Below, in pieces: positions 35,556 to 46,757 of a DNA stretch of 64,000 nucleotides; within the stretch, counting starts at the first letter, position 1, and every line of letters starts with the position of its first letter. The translations under genes and the position numbers were made by a program. The notes beneath the pieces were generated by a model. It was not told the origin of the DNA. It saw only the letters and a program-made list of their open reading frames with translations, and ran no database searches. The stretch comes from Anastatus disparis (lineage: Eukaryota; Arthropoda; Insecta; Hymenoptera; Eupelmidae). The stretch is from the NCBI GenBank assembly GCA_017163975.1, contig JAFFSR010000035.1:868001-932000 (forward strand), in the 5' to 3' direction.

Positions 35556-36319
35556 TTTGATTTATTATATGTTGATGTGCGCAAATTTAATAAATGTTTT
35601 TTGATAGTGAGTTGTAAAAAAGAATCAAAGTATTCAAAAAAAAAATTTGTTTCAACCTTTAAAAATTCTTAATTGATAATTAAACTTTCCAATATAAATT
35701 CAAACTCTTTTCTTTCAATTTAAATTCTTTTAATATTTAATATTTAAAATTTATTTTATCTTTGTGATTTATTTATTTAATTGTATGTTAACTATTGATT
35801 TGTTATTTATATTTACTTATTTTCTCTATGTCTGTGGCGTTAATTTTACAATTATTTATTTTAAAATTTTGAGCATTCAACGTTTAATCTATTTGTATGT
35901 TCAAATAATCATTTATTGAATTTAATTATCAAACGTTCAATTCTCAATTTATTTCCTAATAAAATTTAAAATGACAAGTTTCTACTTATATCTATATTAT
36001 TTAATTAGATATATTGAATTGAAAACTGTTAATTAAATTATTTTCTAAATATTGAGTACCACTGCTAAAGTTGAGTGTTACTGCTTTTCATTTTAATATT
36101 TTATTTTCTTGTCATGTTAAACTTTCTATAACATAATTTAGAGTGAACATCAATTTATTTTCGTGCGTTTGTTTACATTTGTACTGTGTTTTATATATCT
36201 CATTTGATATGCTATGCGAAACCGATGTAAACACAAATTTCTTTCTGTTAACTTTCACTTGTCAAATTTTCATGCGTTATTTAACGTACTATCGTATAGC
36301 ATTTCAAATGGTTTCAAAT

Positions 36320-36724
36320 TTATTCTTTTACACTTTTCAATTTTTCTATTTCGTTTTCTATGTCGCATAAATGCTCTATTAATCTAGGCATGTTGTGATT
36401 AAATCTATGCGCGATTAAATTGACTTTTTCTATTAAATTATTTTGTCTTGTTACTAATTTGTCTAATTTCTCATTTATGTATTCTAAGTTTGTTTCGTTT
36501 TTCTTTATTTTTACGTATGCAAAATCTATATTTTCATTTACTTTTGTCAATATTTTCGCGATTTCACTTGCTTCTATTATGAAATATTCTTTCTTTGTAT
36601 TATTTTTTTTGCTTTTTTCTAGTATTCTTTTTGTTTTTTCTATTATTTTTTCTACTTGTTCGTTTTTATTGTTTTTTGTTTCTTTTGATTTTAATATAAA
36701 TTCAGCTACGCTTAACTTTACCAT
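36320..36724 (-). CDS. Coiled-coil accessory ORF upstream of gag
   Basis: This 134-residue protein starts MVKLSVAEFILKSKETKNNK and is Lys/Glu/Asn-rich, with heptad-like leucine/isoleucine spacing (LEYINEKLDKLVTRQNNLIE). It lies between the upstream LTR and gag on the same strand. No family is recognised. An ORF in this position is unusual for gypsy elements. Coding status rests on its length in AT-rich DNA and its even frame; the rest of the leader (35556-36319 and 36725-37127) shows no gene. Confidence 0.55.
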   Translation of the reverse strand: MVKLSVAEFILKSKETKNNKNEQVEKIIEKTKRILEKSKKNNTKKEYFIIEASEIAKILTKVNENIDFAYVKIKKNETNLEYINEKLDKLVTRQNNLIEKVNLIAHRFNHNMPRLIEHLCDIENEIEKLKSVKE

Positions 36725-37127
36725 TTTCTGTATTATATATGTGTTTTTAATTTATTTTTGTATTTTAACTATTCAATCAGCCAAATAAATAATTAGAAAA
36801 AATATTTATATTAATTTTACTGAACCGAAAATAATTTTCTTTCTTAGATTTTCTATTCGTTAGTTTAACATATAGGTTAAGCGCAAATTTTGATGCTATT
36901 GTAATCTAGCTTTTAACCAATAACATATTTTTGTTTTTACAATTTATTTTTGCTTTATCAATACAATCCAGCCTTTAGCAAATGGGCTATTTATTTTTTC
37001 GATTACTCAGTCGTGAGTTTAACACACCGAAAGACGCTATTTGTTCTGCAAAAACCTTCTAGCTTTTATGGATAAAATATCGTTTCGTTTGAGAATTTAT
37101 ATATCTCAGTTGCGTAAGGGAAAAATA

Positions 37128-37140
37128 CCGGAGGGCGCCA
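37128..37140 (-). promoter_or_regulatory. Primer-binding site
   Basis: On the minus strand, two bases after the LTR end (GTCACA), the sequence TGGCGCCCTCCGG appears. TGGCGCC at this place is typical of tRNA 3'-end complementarity used to prime minus-strand synthesis. The exact tRNA cannot be assigned by eye. Confidence 0.8.
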
Positions 37141-37142
37141 GT

Positions 37143-38188
37143 TGTGACGTTATATTTTGTGTTATTACTTCATATATTATTTATTCAAAGAAATAATGAG
37201 TATAACGCACTTACATTATTTGTCGTAACGTCATATAGGCTTATCACGCTACTATATGACGTACTTTTCCTTTCAATACACCAAGCCTAACGTCTGCCTA
37301 TTCGCAGCACGTGCGAGCTTATTATATTGTTTTATTTATCAGTTTTCCTATGAGTTAGACTTCTCTAGACCGTACACTGGCAAGACATCATGCTCACCAG
37401 ATTCGGGTCCATGTGATCCATCTAACTCGGTTCATATATAATGGGAAGACAGGATTAGGTATACAGGAATTAATTGTTTTGCCTCTCGCATCAACGCGTC
37501 TCACGTGAATTTATAACGCGTACGTTATCGTGCTCTTGAAGATACGTGCGCGATCCAAGCCAATTGCTTTGCGAACCGCACGAAAATTCAAGGCTTCTGT
37601 ATTTAGCCTTTTGACTATAAGTTTGAAACAATATTTTAATGAAGGGCCAAATGCACGCTTCACACACTTAATTAAACTTTATCACAAAGATTGTTAATTT
37701 AGAATCACGAACTTTACTCGCGTTATTAACTACAAGTCTTATTTAAGCTCACACAGGTACAGAGCACGTAATTTGCACTCTTTCGCCGTCCTTTGAACTT
37801 AAATAAGAAGGAATGTTTCACTTGAACAAGTATTTAGTTTAAAAAGTAACTTTATTGAAGAGAGCCGACACGAGAGTGTCTTTTCTCTTATTCTTAATTT
37901 TACAAGACGCCTCGGTTTCTCGGCGCTGCCACACCGCTGGTATGATCTCCCGTCGATCACCTTCCCACTCCTTGTCAACGCTACAAGAGAGAGGGTTACA
38001 ACTTCAATCAAACTTATATGTATAATATATAAAAATCGTACGTCTATCACTGAGCCCGCATGTTTATGTTGCTAACATGGGCGTATACGTGCGCGCTCGT
38101 GAAGACGCGTACGGTACTTTCAATATCCCCACTCGCTACTGATAGAGACCGTGCTCATCTCAATGCGAATTATACTAATGCGGTCTCA
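37143..38188 (-). repeat. Upstream LTR of the RT-less gypsy element
   Basis: 1046 bp, near-identical to 28122-29167. On the minus strand it begins TGAGACCGCATTAG and ends ACGTCACA. It adjoins the target duplication ATAC at 38189-38192. Confidence 0.95.
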
Positions 38189-38191
38189 ATA

Positions 38192-38915
38192 CAGTCTGTG
38201 TCAAAAGTTAGTTTTTTTAGAAAATCGTCTATATTTTTCGGTAGAAAGTAATTATTCAATTTTTAGCTTAGTAACTTGTTAGATAATATTAAAACAATCA
38301 TTTTAAACTTTGTTTTATTTAAATATAATGAATTATTAAGGAGTTATAACATTTTAAAGTTTATAAATTTCACACAAATCTAATAAAATCATAAATAATA
38401 ATGCCAAACTTTCAAAAATGATTTTATTTGACTGCAACAAAGTTTATTTTGTTCAGTTTAAAATTTAGAATCTATTGACGAGGATGGAATTTTGATTTTT
38501 ATTTTTTATTTAAATTTATTGCTAATTTTCTATGATAAAACAGTAAGTACCGTCTGAGACATATACATTTTTTCGCAGAAAATTAGCAATAAATTTAAAT
38601 AAAAAATAAAAATCAAAATTCCATCCTCGTCAATAGATTCTAAATTTTAAACTGAACAAAATAAAATTTGTTGCAGTCAAATAAAATCATTTTTGAAAGT
38701 TTGGCATTATTATTTATGATTACATTAGATTTGTGTAAAATTTATAAACTTTAAAATGTTATTACTCTTTAGTAATTCATTATATTTAAATGAAACAAAG
38801 TTTAAAATGATTGTTTTAATATTATCTAATAAGTCACTAAGCTAAAAATTAAATAATTACTTTCTACCGAAAAATATAGACAATTTTCTAAAAAACTAAC
38901 TTTTGACACAGACTG
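38192..38915. mobile_element. 724-bp mariner-like palindromic MITE
   Basis: The ends CAGTCTGTGTCAAAAGTTAG and the complement ending ACACAGACTG are inverted, with TA at 38190-38191 and 38916-38917. CAGT-type ends and TA duplication suit Tc1/mariner. The two halves match across about 340 bp (ATTTTTCGGTAGAAAGTAA and its complement, CATCCTCGTCAATAGATTC and its complement). The gypsy element inserted at its extreme left end, so the palindrome is older. Confidence 0.87.
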
Positions 38916-38917
38916 TA

Positions 38918-39597
38918 TGGCCCATACAACCTTAATAAAATTTTATAAATTAAATAAATTAATTACAAAGTCTAAATATCTTTACAATGTTTTGAATACA
39001 TGACTTTTATCAATATTAAAGATTTTTCCTCAAAAAGCATAATATTTTGTGTTCTTTTACTAACTAAAAATCAATAGTAATAAAAAATTTTTACCCAAAG
39101 TTACATAATTATAAAAATTAATTCATTCAGTTTGTAATCTGCTTTTTCCGTATTTATATAATAATCCCTTATTAATTTTATAAATTAAAAATATAGTCTT
39201 TTTTTGTTAAATTAATGTATAAAGATATTCTTTTTAATATTAAAAATTAATATCGGATTATTATATGAATACGAATAAAACAGATTACAAATTAAATGAT
39301 TAAAAGTTTCTATGATTGTATAACTTTGAATAAAAAATTTCTTTTAGTATTAATTTAAGTTAGTAAATAGGCACACAAAACGTTTTGTTGCTTTTTAAAG
39401 AAAAGTCTTTAATTGAATAAAGTTTTAAGAAAGAGTATTGTATTATTTATTTAAGTTTTTTTAAATAAATTTATTTTAAAATCTATATAAAATGAATTTT
39501 TCGACTTCAGATAGTATGAAAATGTTTGTGTGTGAATAATACGTTGGTACATGAACATATACATGTGCAACATAATTTATAAAAAAAAAATTATGTT
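38918..39597. other. AT-rich DNA, inverted partner of 28000-28117 at its start
   Basis: After GGCCCATACAACCTT the sequence is low-complexity A/T. An internal inverted pair (CAGTTTGTAATCTG near 39128 and CAGATTACAAATTA near 39281) suggests another small palindromic element. No gene. Confidence 0.5.
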
Positions 39598-39680
39598 TAG
39601 TCGGGAATTGAACTACCGACAGATACCATGCAAGTCCGTCACCTTCGATTCGCAGTTACGCCTACAGGGGGATACGCGTT
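39598..39680 (-). mobile_element. Possible tRNA-related fragment
   Basis: On the minus strand, GTCGGTAGTTCAATTCCCGAC at about 39598-39620 has the form of a T-arm with B-box. It is preceded about 40 nt upstream by GGCGTAACTGCGAATCGAAGG, a poor A-box. An A-run follows. It could be the 3' half of a tRNA-derived SINE, but the A-box is weak. Confidence 0.3.
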
Positions 39681-39725
39681 GAATGGGCGTTTTGTCCCTA
39701 AGTGGTGAGATGATACCACACTTAC

Positions 39726-39733
39726 TATATAAG
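39726..39733 (+). promoter_or_regulatory. Core TATA box, GGAAGCTTCC-type element
   Basis: CACTTACTATATAAGTCG matches the core of the elements at 30647 and 42113. Upstream, GGGCGTTTTGTCCCTAAGTGG corresponds to the GGGAGTTTTATCCCCAAGCGG of 43226-43246. This links the GGAAGCTTCC and GGAATATTCC types as one family. Confidence 0.55.
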
Positions 39734-39989
39734 TCGAACGTTGGCGGTTTTGAGTATGTACCCACAGCGTCTGCCCTAAAAATGTAAATGCGTCTTTATA
39801 ATTATACGTAAATCCTAATATATGTGAATATGTATTGAAGTATAAATATGATATAATAGTATATAGAATAGTATGTTGTAAGTAAATATGTGTTTTGCAC
39901 AGCAAAAATTTATAAAATATAAAATGAAAAATAGAATGTTGAACAGAATCGTAACACAATACCTTTCAAACGGTGAAAAAGGATAAAAT

Positions 39990-40579
39990 TAACCAAATGA
40001 TATTTGAATTGTTGACTTCTCAAAGCCTCCAGGAACCTTACACTGGAACCATCCTGGAAGCTTCTAGCATTTTTTTATGGAAGCTTCCATGAAGTATTTT
40101 TAGAACCTTACGGCAACCTTCCTTGAAAGCTTCTTGTAAGATTCAAAAGGCTTTTATACTAGCTTCCATGGAAGCTTACTGATTTCTTCCATGGAAGCTT
40201 CCTGGAATCTTCCATTGAATCTTTCTGAAAGAAAAGTGCGCGGGACATTTTACGCTTCCAGGAAGCTTTAATTGAAGCTTTCACGGAAGCTTGCATGTAA
40301 GCTTTTTGCATTATTCCGTGGAAGCTTCCATGAAGTACTTTTGGAACCTTGCGGCATTCTTCCTTGGACACTTCTTGTAAGATTCAAAAAGACCTTTATG
40401 CTAGATTCCATGGAAGCTTACTGATTTTTTCCAAGGAAGCTTTCTGGAAGCTTCCATTGAATCTTTCTGAATGAAAAATGCGCGGGACATTTGACGCTTC
40501 CAGGAAGCTTACATGGAAGCTTACGGTAAGTTTCCGAACCTTTTATGGAAGCTTCCTGGAAGCTTCGGTGCTATGTGGG
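39990..40579 (+). repeat. GGAAGCTTCC-rich right end with a two-fold repeat
   Basis: The stretch around GAAAAGTGCGCGGGACATTTTACGCTTCCAGG near 40231 is repeated at about 40466, a period of roughly 240 bp, each copy preceded by TTCCATTGAATCTTTCTGAA. It ends in the CTATGTGGG terminus. Confidence 0.7.
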
Positions 40580-42112
40580 CAGTTATATAAATATTATATA
40601 TTTATAATTGTATAACTAAATTTATTTAATTAAAATTGTATTCAGTTATCATTCAGAGAATGAGGTATTTAAATTAGTTTTCATGAAAATATATTATTTA
40701 AAAAGTTACTTGTTAACAATTTTTTACAAATAACATACATTTAACCTTAATTACATTTTCATTTGTACACGTGTTTATATTTAAATGAATTATGATTTAT
40801 ATAAAAATTGTTAGCAATTCATTTCATTGAAGCAATAATATTTTTAATAAGAGAAACATTAATTTTTAAAAAATATCAAATGACCTCATTTGAAAAATTA
40901 TAATTACATGATATAAAAATATTTTTTTTAATATCGTTTGAACATAAATTTTATGAAATACAATTTAAAAAAATTATTCATTAGATATTAAATTTTTTTC
41001 ATTCGATATTAAATAGTCAATTATAAAGATAGGACAATATATAAAATATGAATAAATGTTTCTGATTATTGATATGTCTATAATTATGCATTTATTATGA
41101 ATGCGGAAAAAAATAATATTCTGTAATATCACTCTATAATTTGTATTGAATATGATACAAATCATTGGAAGTACAATTATTTTATTGCGTTAACTTTGTT
41201 GTCAAAGTTTGATTATATTTTACTATCAGAAGATAAAAAAATTAACTGTCTTTCCATTCTATTGTTGAATTTCCATAAAAGGAATGTATTAATTTGTAGT
41301 ATGTCTCGTGATGATTATTTATTTGAATTTTTAAATTATTCCAATCATTAGTTTTCAAGATATTTAAATTTCTGATTCCAAATGGAAAAATTTTAGTAAA
41401 TAATATTGGAACCCAAACTTCTCAATAAGTAATGAATAGATTTATGTAAAAATTTAACTGAATAATCTTCGTGATACATACTGTATGTTAATGCATCTAT
41501 TTATTCAAAATTTTAAAATGCAATGGAAATATAATCAATATTTATGGGTGGAAGTGTGCTGTCCATTTTACATCTCCTTAAATAATTTATATTTATAAAA
41601 TTCACATAATATCATATAAAAACTATTAAAATGAGAATCATATATTCAATATAATTGTCAACTATGAATAAAAAGTGCAAAAAATTGAGTGATAACTTAT
41701 AAATAGTTATATTATTTTATTGAATACATTTCTAACCTAAATAATTAACTTCATGTTAAAACTAAATTTAATTAGCATTCAATACCACAAGTTATTTAAA
41801 AAATTGACCATTATTCAAAATTATTAAAAAGTTATTTATAAAAAGTATTCTCATATCAAAATTTCAAAATTATACCAATTTAATTTTTTATTCTTTACAT
41901 TAGAGAATTAGTTTTGATGTTGAAATTTTTTTGTTAAATGAAACATATATATATTATATATATATTATCTTATAGTAAAATATTTTATCACCTTGTATGA
42001 AAATTATTTTGTAAAAGTAAAATAATGCTGTGAATAAACAAATGATTATAAGAAAATATTGAAAACTGTAAATAACAATAAAAAAGCGTTAGGCTAGAAA
42101 TAAATAATGGTT
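40580..42112. other. AT-rich DNA without a recognisable gene
   Basis: About 1.5 kb of A/T-rich sequence. The only structure I see is a copy of the 27735-27860 repeat at about 41465-41580 and a short TA-rich hairpin at 41945-41968. Confidence 0.55.
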
Positions 42113-44063
42113 CTCACATAGTATGGAAGATTTCACTGAAATATTTCGAATTATTCTACTGGAATATTTCAATGGAACCTTTTATGCAGATTATTGAAAG
42201 TCTTCACGGAATATTTCAGAATATTCCACTGGAATCTTCCATTGAAAGCTTTCAGGAATATTTCAGGAATAAAATTCAAAGGAATGTTCGAAAACTTTTT
42301 CGAAATATTCCATGTAATATTCACGAAAGATTTCTGAAATATTGCATAAAATATTCCATGTAATGTTTATGAATATTCCAGTAAAATATTTCATGAAAGA
42401 TTCCAGAAAGATTCCATAATCATTTCGCTGGAAAATTCCGATAAACTTTAAAATCGTACAGTGGATAATTACATAAATCTTTCAGAACTGGTCAACTAAA
42501 TATTCCACAGAAAGATTTAAGTAATCTTCCAGTGGAATATTTCATGAAAGATTTCAGAAAGATTTCATAATCATTTCACTGGAAGATTTCAAAAAACTTT
42601 AAAATCGTACAGCGAAATATTAGATAAATCTTCTATGAATATTCCACGAAACATTTCACAGGAAGATTAAAGTAATCTTCCGATGAAATATTTCATGAAA
42701 GATTTCAGGAAGATTCTGATAAACATTAAAATCGTACAGCGGAATATTACATAAAGCTCCCATAAATATTCCACGAAATGTTCCACAGAAATATTCAAGT
42801 AACCTTCCAGTGGAATATTTTATGAAAGATTTCAGAAAGATTCCATAAACATTTCACTGGAAGATTCCAAAAAACTTTCAAATCGTACAGTGGAATATAA
42901 CATAAATCTTCCATAAATAGTCAACGAAATATTCCACAAAAAGATTTAAGTAATATTCCAGTGGAATATTTCATTAAAGATTTCAGAAAGATTCCAAAAA
43001 CATTTCACTGGAAGATTCCTAAAAACTTTTAAATCGTACAGCGAAATATTACATAAATTTTCCGTAAATATTCCGCAAAATATTTTACGCAAAGATTACA
43101 GTAATCTTCCAGTAGAATATTGCTTAAAAGATTCTAGAATGATTCCATGAAGTTTTCGTTGGAAGATTGCGCGGAACGTTACGGGAGGTTTCCAGTGACG
43201 CCGATAAGGGGATGTTTGTCAAATGGGAGTTTTATCCCCAAGCGGTTGAAAGATACGTCACTTACTATAAATGCGAAAGGGTATCAGCACTTTGATGTGC
43301 ACAGTCGAAGCGAATATTTCAATGCGATTTTATAACTAAATATTGATGTACAAGTGTAATGTGTTACTATATAATATATATACCATCCCCTCACAGCATT
43401 TCACATTTTCCAAAAATCTTCCAGGAACATTTCATGAAAGATGAGAGATTACCCAAACCTTCCATTTTTATATTCTTCAAATCTCTCAAGAGTATTCCAT
43501 GGTTTATTTCAATGTAGGAAGAATCAAGGACATACGAATATTACAGGAATATTTCACGGAAGATTCCTGAAATATTCCAAATCTTCCGTGCCAATATTCT
43601 GCGAATCTTCCATAAATATTCCACGGAATATTTTACGATGGATTTCTAAAATCTTCCAGAAATATTTCATGGAATATTTCATGAAAAATTCCTTAAATCT
43701 TTCGTGCATATTCCATGAAAATTCTTCAGATCTTTCGTTTATATTCCATAAAAGGTTCATAAATCGTTTTAAATCTATCGTTTTCATATTCCGGAAATTT
43801 TCAATGAATGTTCCAACGGAATATTTCATGAAATATTCCTGCAAGATTCCTGAACTATTTCAATAAAACATCTGAGATGTCCTAGATCTTCCAATTAAAT
43901 ATTCTTAGAATCTTCCAGTAATATTCCATGGAATATTCCAATGTAGGAAGAATCAAGGACATACGAATATTACAGGAATATTCCATGAAAGATTCCTAAA
44001 ATATTTCAAATCTTCGCTGCCAATGTTCTAGGAAGCTTTCATGAATATTTCATGCTGTGTGGG
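42113..44063. mobile_element. CCCACA-family element, 1951 bp, GGAATATTCC type
   Basis: The left end CTCACATAGTATGGAAG and the right end TTTCATGCTGTGTGGG are inverted with a few mismatches. It is roughly the reverse complement of 30647-32444: 151-bp units on the left (landmark ATCGTACAG at 42455, 42606, 42733, 42884, 43035, spacing 151 except one 127), the core with TATA on the plus strand, and GGAATATTCC words on the right. The small frame at 43147-43335 spans the core but is not conserved in the other copies. Confidence 0.82.
43266..43272 (+). promoter_or_regulatory. Core TATA box of the 42113-44063 element
   Basis: CACTTACTATAAATGCGAAAG occupies the same place as the TATATAAG of the sister elements. 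It has one substitution that still fits a TATA element. Confidence 0.5.
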
Positions 44064-44225
44064 TTGTTTATTATCATTTATAAATTAGTTAAATGTAGAT
44101 ACTGCGAATAACCATAAACAATTGTAAATAAATTTAAGAATACAATTATTAAAAATAATTCAAAATAATTTTGATTTTAGTTCTTTTTACAACAAACTTT
44201 TTTTAATGAATAAATATATATATAT

Positions 44226-45207
44226 GGAACATTTCAAACCAACTGGAAGAGCAGAAAAATAAAAATCGCTGAAACTCTGGGAATATATCCTGCCTGTTAC
44301 TCAAAATGTGTAAAAAAATTTTCAAGGATTTAGATTGGGAGGATCAAGAATCATAGATTCTTGAAATTTGGAAATTTTTCAAAATTTTTGGAAAAGTTTC
44401 AACTTGATAATTTTTTTTCCTGAAAATCCTAATATTTTAGAGAGAAATTCACGAGAATACTTCTTGTTGTTAATGAAAAGCAGAGTTAGCATGATTCTTT
44501 ACAGACCTGAATTTTGAAGTTTTCTATTGGTTCTTATATGTATTACATGGTAATTGAAATTACTCATTGCTCCCCATTTCAGAAATTTCTTTTCGCGGGC
44601 TTATTTTCCTCTATTTCACGTGAACTTTGAAATGAATTTTTGATCATGTAAGTCAGTGCCATCAATAAGGAGTTAAAACAGTTTAAAATATATATTATCA
44701 TGTATGATTAATTTTCATATTGAAAATAAATTAGACATGAAAATATATATTTTAAACTGTTATAACTCCTTATTGGTGGCTCTTTCTTACACAGTCAAAA
44801 ATTTATTTTTAAGTTGATAAAAAATAGAAGGAAATAAGCCCTCGAAAAGCAATTTCTGAAGTAGCAGACAATGAGTAATTTCAATTACCATGTAATACAT
44901 GTAAGAACCAATAGAAAACTTCAAAATTTAGCTCTGTAAAAAATAATGCTAACTCTTCTTTTTATCTAGAACAAGAAGAATTCTCATGAATTTCTCTCTA
45001 AAACATCAAGATTTTCAGAAAAAAAATCATAAAGTTGGTACTTTTCCAAAAATTTTGAAAATTTCCAAATTTCAAGGATCTATGGCTCTTGATCCTTCAA
45101 ATCTAAATCCTTGAATATTTTTTTACACATTTTGAGTAACAGACAGAATATATTCTCAGAGTTTCAGCGATTTTTATTTTTTTGCTTTTCCAGTTGGTGT
45201 AAAATGT

Positions 45208-45210
<3 letters not shown>
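44226..45210. mobile_element. 985-bp palindrome bounded by TA tracts
   Basis: The ends GGAACATTTCAAACCAACTGG and the complement of CCAGTTGGTGTAAAATGTCGC are inverted. The arms pair over nearly the whole length around a centre near 44718 (AAGGAGTTAAAACAG with CTGTTATAACTCCTT). TA tracts lie on both sides, so the TA target duplication is not resolvable. No ORF. Confidence 0.85.
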
Positions 45211-45252
<42 letters not shown>

Positions 45253-45254
<2 letters not shown>

Positions 45255-46450
45255 GTCAATCCACGTCAAACGGATAATGGCTCTGTCCAAAATTGTAGAT
45301 CACTAAAAAAGTCGTGCATGGGCTCAAAATTTTCGTCTTACACTTTACTTTCTTTGGCAATGTGGCGATTTTGAAAAATCCAAAATGGCGGCCTTAATAT
45401 GGCGACTCAAACCTAGAAATTTCATAAAAAATTTTCAAAAATTAATTTCAATTCATTCAAATCTGATTCCACATATCTTTTATATCAGAAATCAATTTAG
45501 CGTTCGATTTTACATGAGAATATAGTATTGTTGGTAAAAAAATTTTACAATATCATCTGAAGGTCATATCGCGATACAATAGTTATTTCTCGAATTATTC
45601 ATTGATAAACGTTGATTAGTACGAAAATGAAGACACTGATAGGTAACTCGAGTCACTGAATCCAAATCTGATATCCGCTTAACCCTACCAGTCTCCATCA
45701 AGATCATTTGAAGGTCAAATTTGATAAGATTAAGACACCTATAAGTTTTACGTGATGCTGGATCCGAATCCGAGACCTGTTGGAGTGTCAAACGACGTAA
45801 TTACAGAAAAATTCGTTTCAAACTGTGGTTTCTTGGAGGACAAAAATTTTCTTTCAGACTTTAGTATCAACATTTGATTAATTTTTACGTAATTACGTCG
45901 TTTGACACTCCAACAGACCCCGGTTTCGGATTCAGCGACACGTAAAACTTGAAGGTGTCCTAATGTTATCAAATAATAAAAGATATTCGCGATTTGACCT
46001 TCAAATGACTTTCATACAGATCTTGTAGGGTTAAGCAGACATCAGATTTAAATTCAGTAACTCGAGTTATCTATCATTATCTTCATTTTCTCACTAATCA
46101 ACATTGATCAATGAGTAATTTGAGAAATAACTATTATTTCCCGATATTACCTTCCGATGACATTGTAAATTTTTTTCACCTCGAGTGCAATACTATATTC
46201 CTATGTAAAATTGAACGCTAAATTGATTTCTGATGGAAAAAAATATGTAGGATCTGATTTGAATAAATTAAAATCAATTTTTGAAAATTTTTTATTATAT
46301 CTCTAGGTTTGAGCCGCTATTTTAGATTTTTTTAAATCACCACATTGCAAAAGAAAGTAGAGTGTAAGACGAAAATTTTGAGCTTATATACGATTTTTTT
46401 GGTGATCTACAATTTTGGACAGAGCCATTATCCGTTTGACGTGGATTGAT

Positions 46451-46452
<2 letters not shown>
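45253..46452. mobile_element. 1200-bp palindrome bounded by TA tracts
   Basis: The ends GGGTCAATCCACGTCAAACG and the complement CGTTTGACGTGGATTGATCC are inverted. The arms pair to an apex near 45850, where GAGTGTCAAACGACGTAATTAC meets its complement. It is separated from the previous palindrome by (TA)n at 45211-45252, and a further (TA)n follows from 46453. No ORF. Confidence 0.87.
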
Positions 46453-46520
<68 letters not shown>

Positions 46521-46757
46521 TTGCCGAAAATAATCATTTTTTATCATAATATTATTTTTACAAATTTCATTATTATTTATTTATCATATAACAATTAATT
46601 CATAGCATTTTTCATAATTTCTTTAATTTTTCAGCTTTTAAAGTAAAAAGGCAGTAAATTAAATCAGTTAATATAAAAGCAATTCTTTTGTGAATATCTT
46701 TGGAAAAAGTTCATTAAAAATGAATGAAAATTCTTAAGAGAATTTTCTTTTTCAATA

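Larger units (their letters stand above)
28122..38188 (-). mobile_element. Gypsy-like LTR retrotransposon lacking protease and reverse transcriptase
   Basis: The element reads on the minus strand from the LTR at 38188-37143 to the LTR at 29167-28122. Both LTRs are 1046 bp with TGAGACC...GTCACA ends, and ATAC flanks the element on both sides (28118-28121 and 38189-38192). Order on the minus strand: primer-binding site, a coiled-coil ORF, gag, RNase H-integrase, a nested CCCACA element, an unrecognised small ORF region, and a purine-rich tract. The missing part is precise: the end of gag runs directly into the end of RT and the RNase H domain. The near-identical LTRs imply recent mobilisation, so the missing enzymes must have come from another copy. 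Confidence 0.9.
26190..40579 (+). mobile_element. CCCACA-family element, GGAAGCTTCC type, split by later inserts
   Basis: The left end CCCACATAGCACGAAAG at 26190 and the right end CTTCGGTGCTATGTGGG at 40579 are inverted, and both ends are packed with GGAAGCTTCC/GGAAGATTCC words. The left part contains ~330-bp tandem units. The right part carries the core segment with a TATA box (39640-39960) that is shared with the elements at 30647 and 42113. Between them lie a 10-kb LTR retrotransposon, a mariner-like palindrome and another palindrome pair, all later inserts. Joining the two ends into one element is inference from the matching termini. Confidence 0.6.

Noticed and set aside
39598..39680. 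Functional tRNA gene
   Set aside because: A T-arm-like segment is present but there is no complete cloverleaf or acceptor stem.
43147..43335. 62-residue protein in the CCCACA core
   Set aside because: It spans the TATA core but is not preserved in the sister elements at 31265-31510 and 39640-39960.
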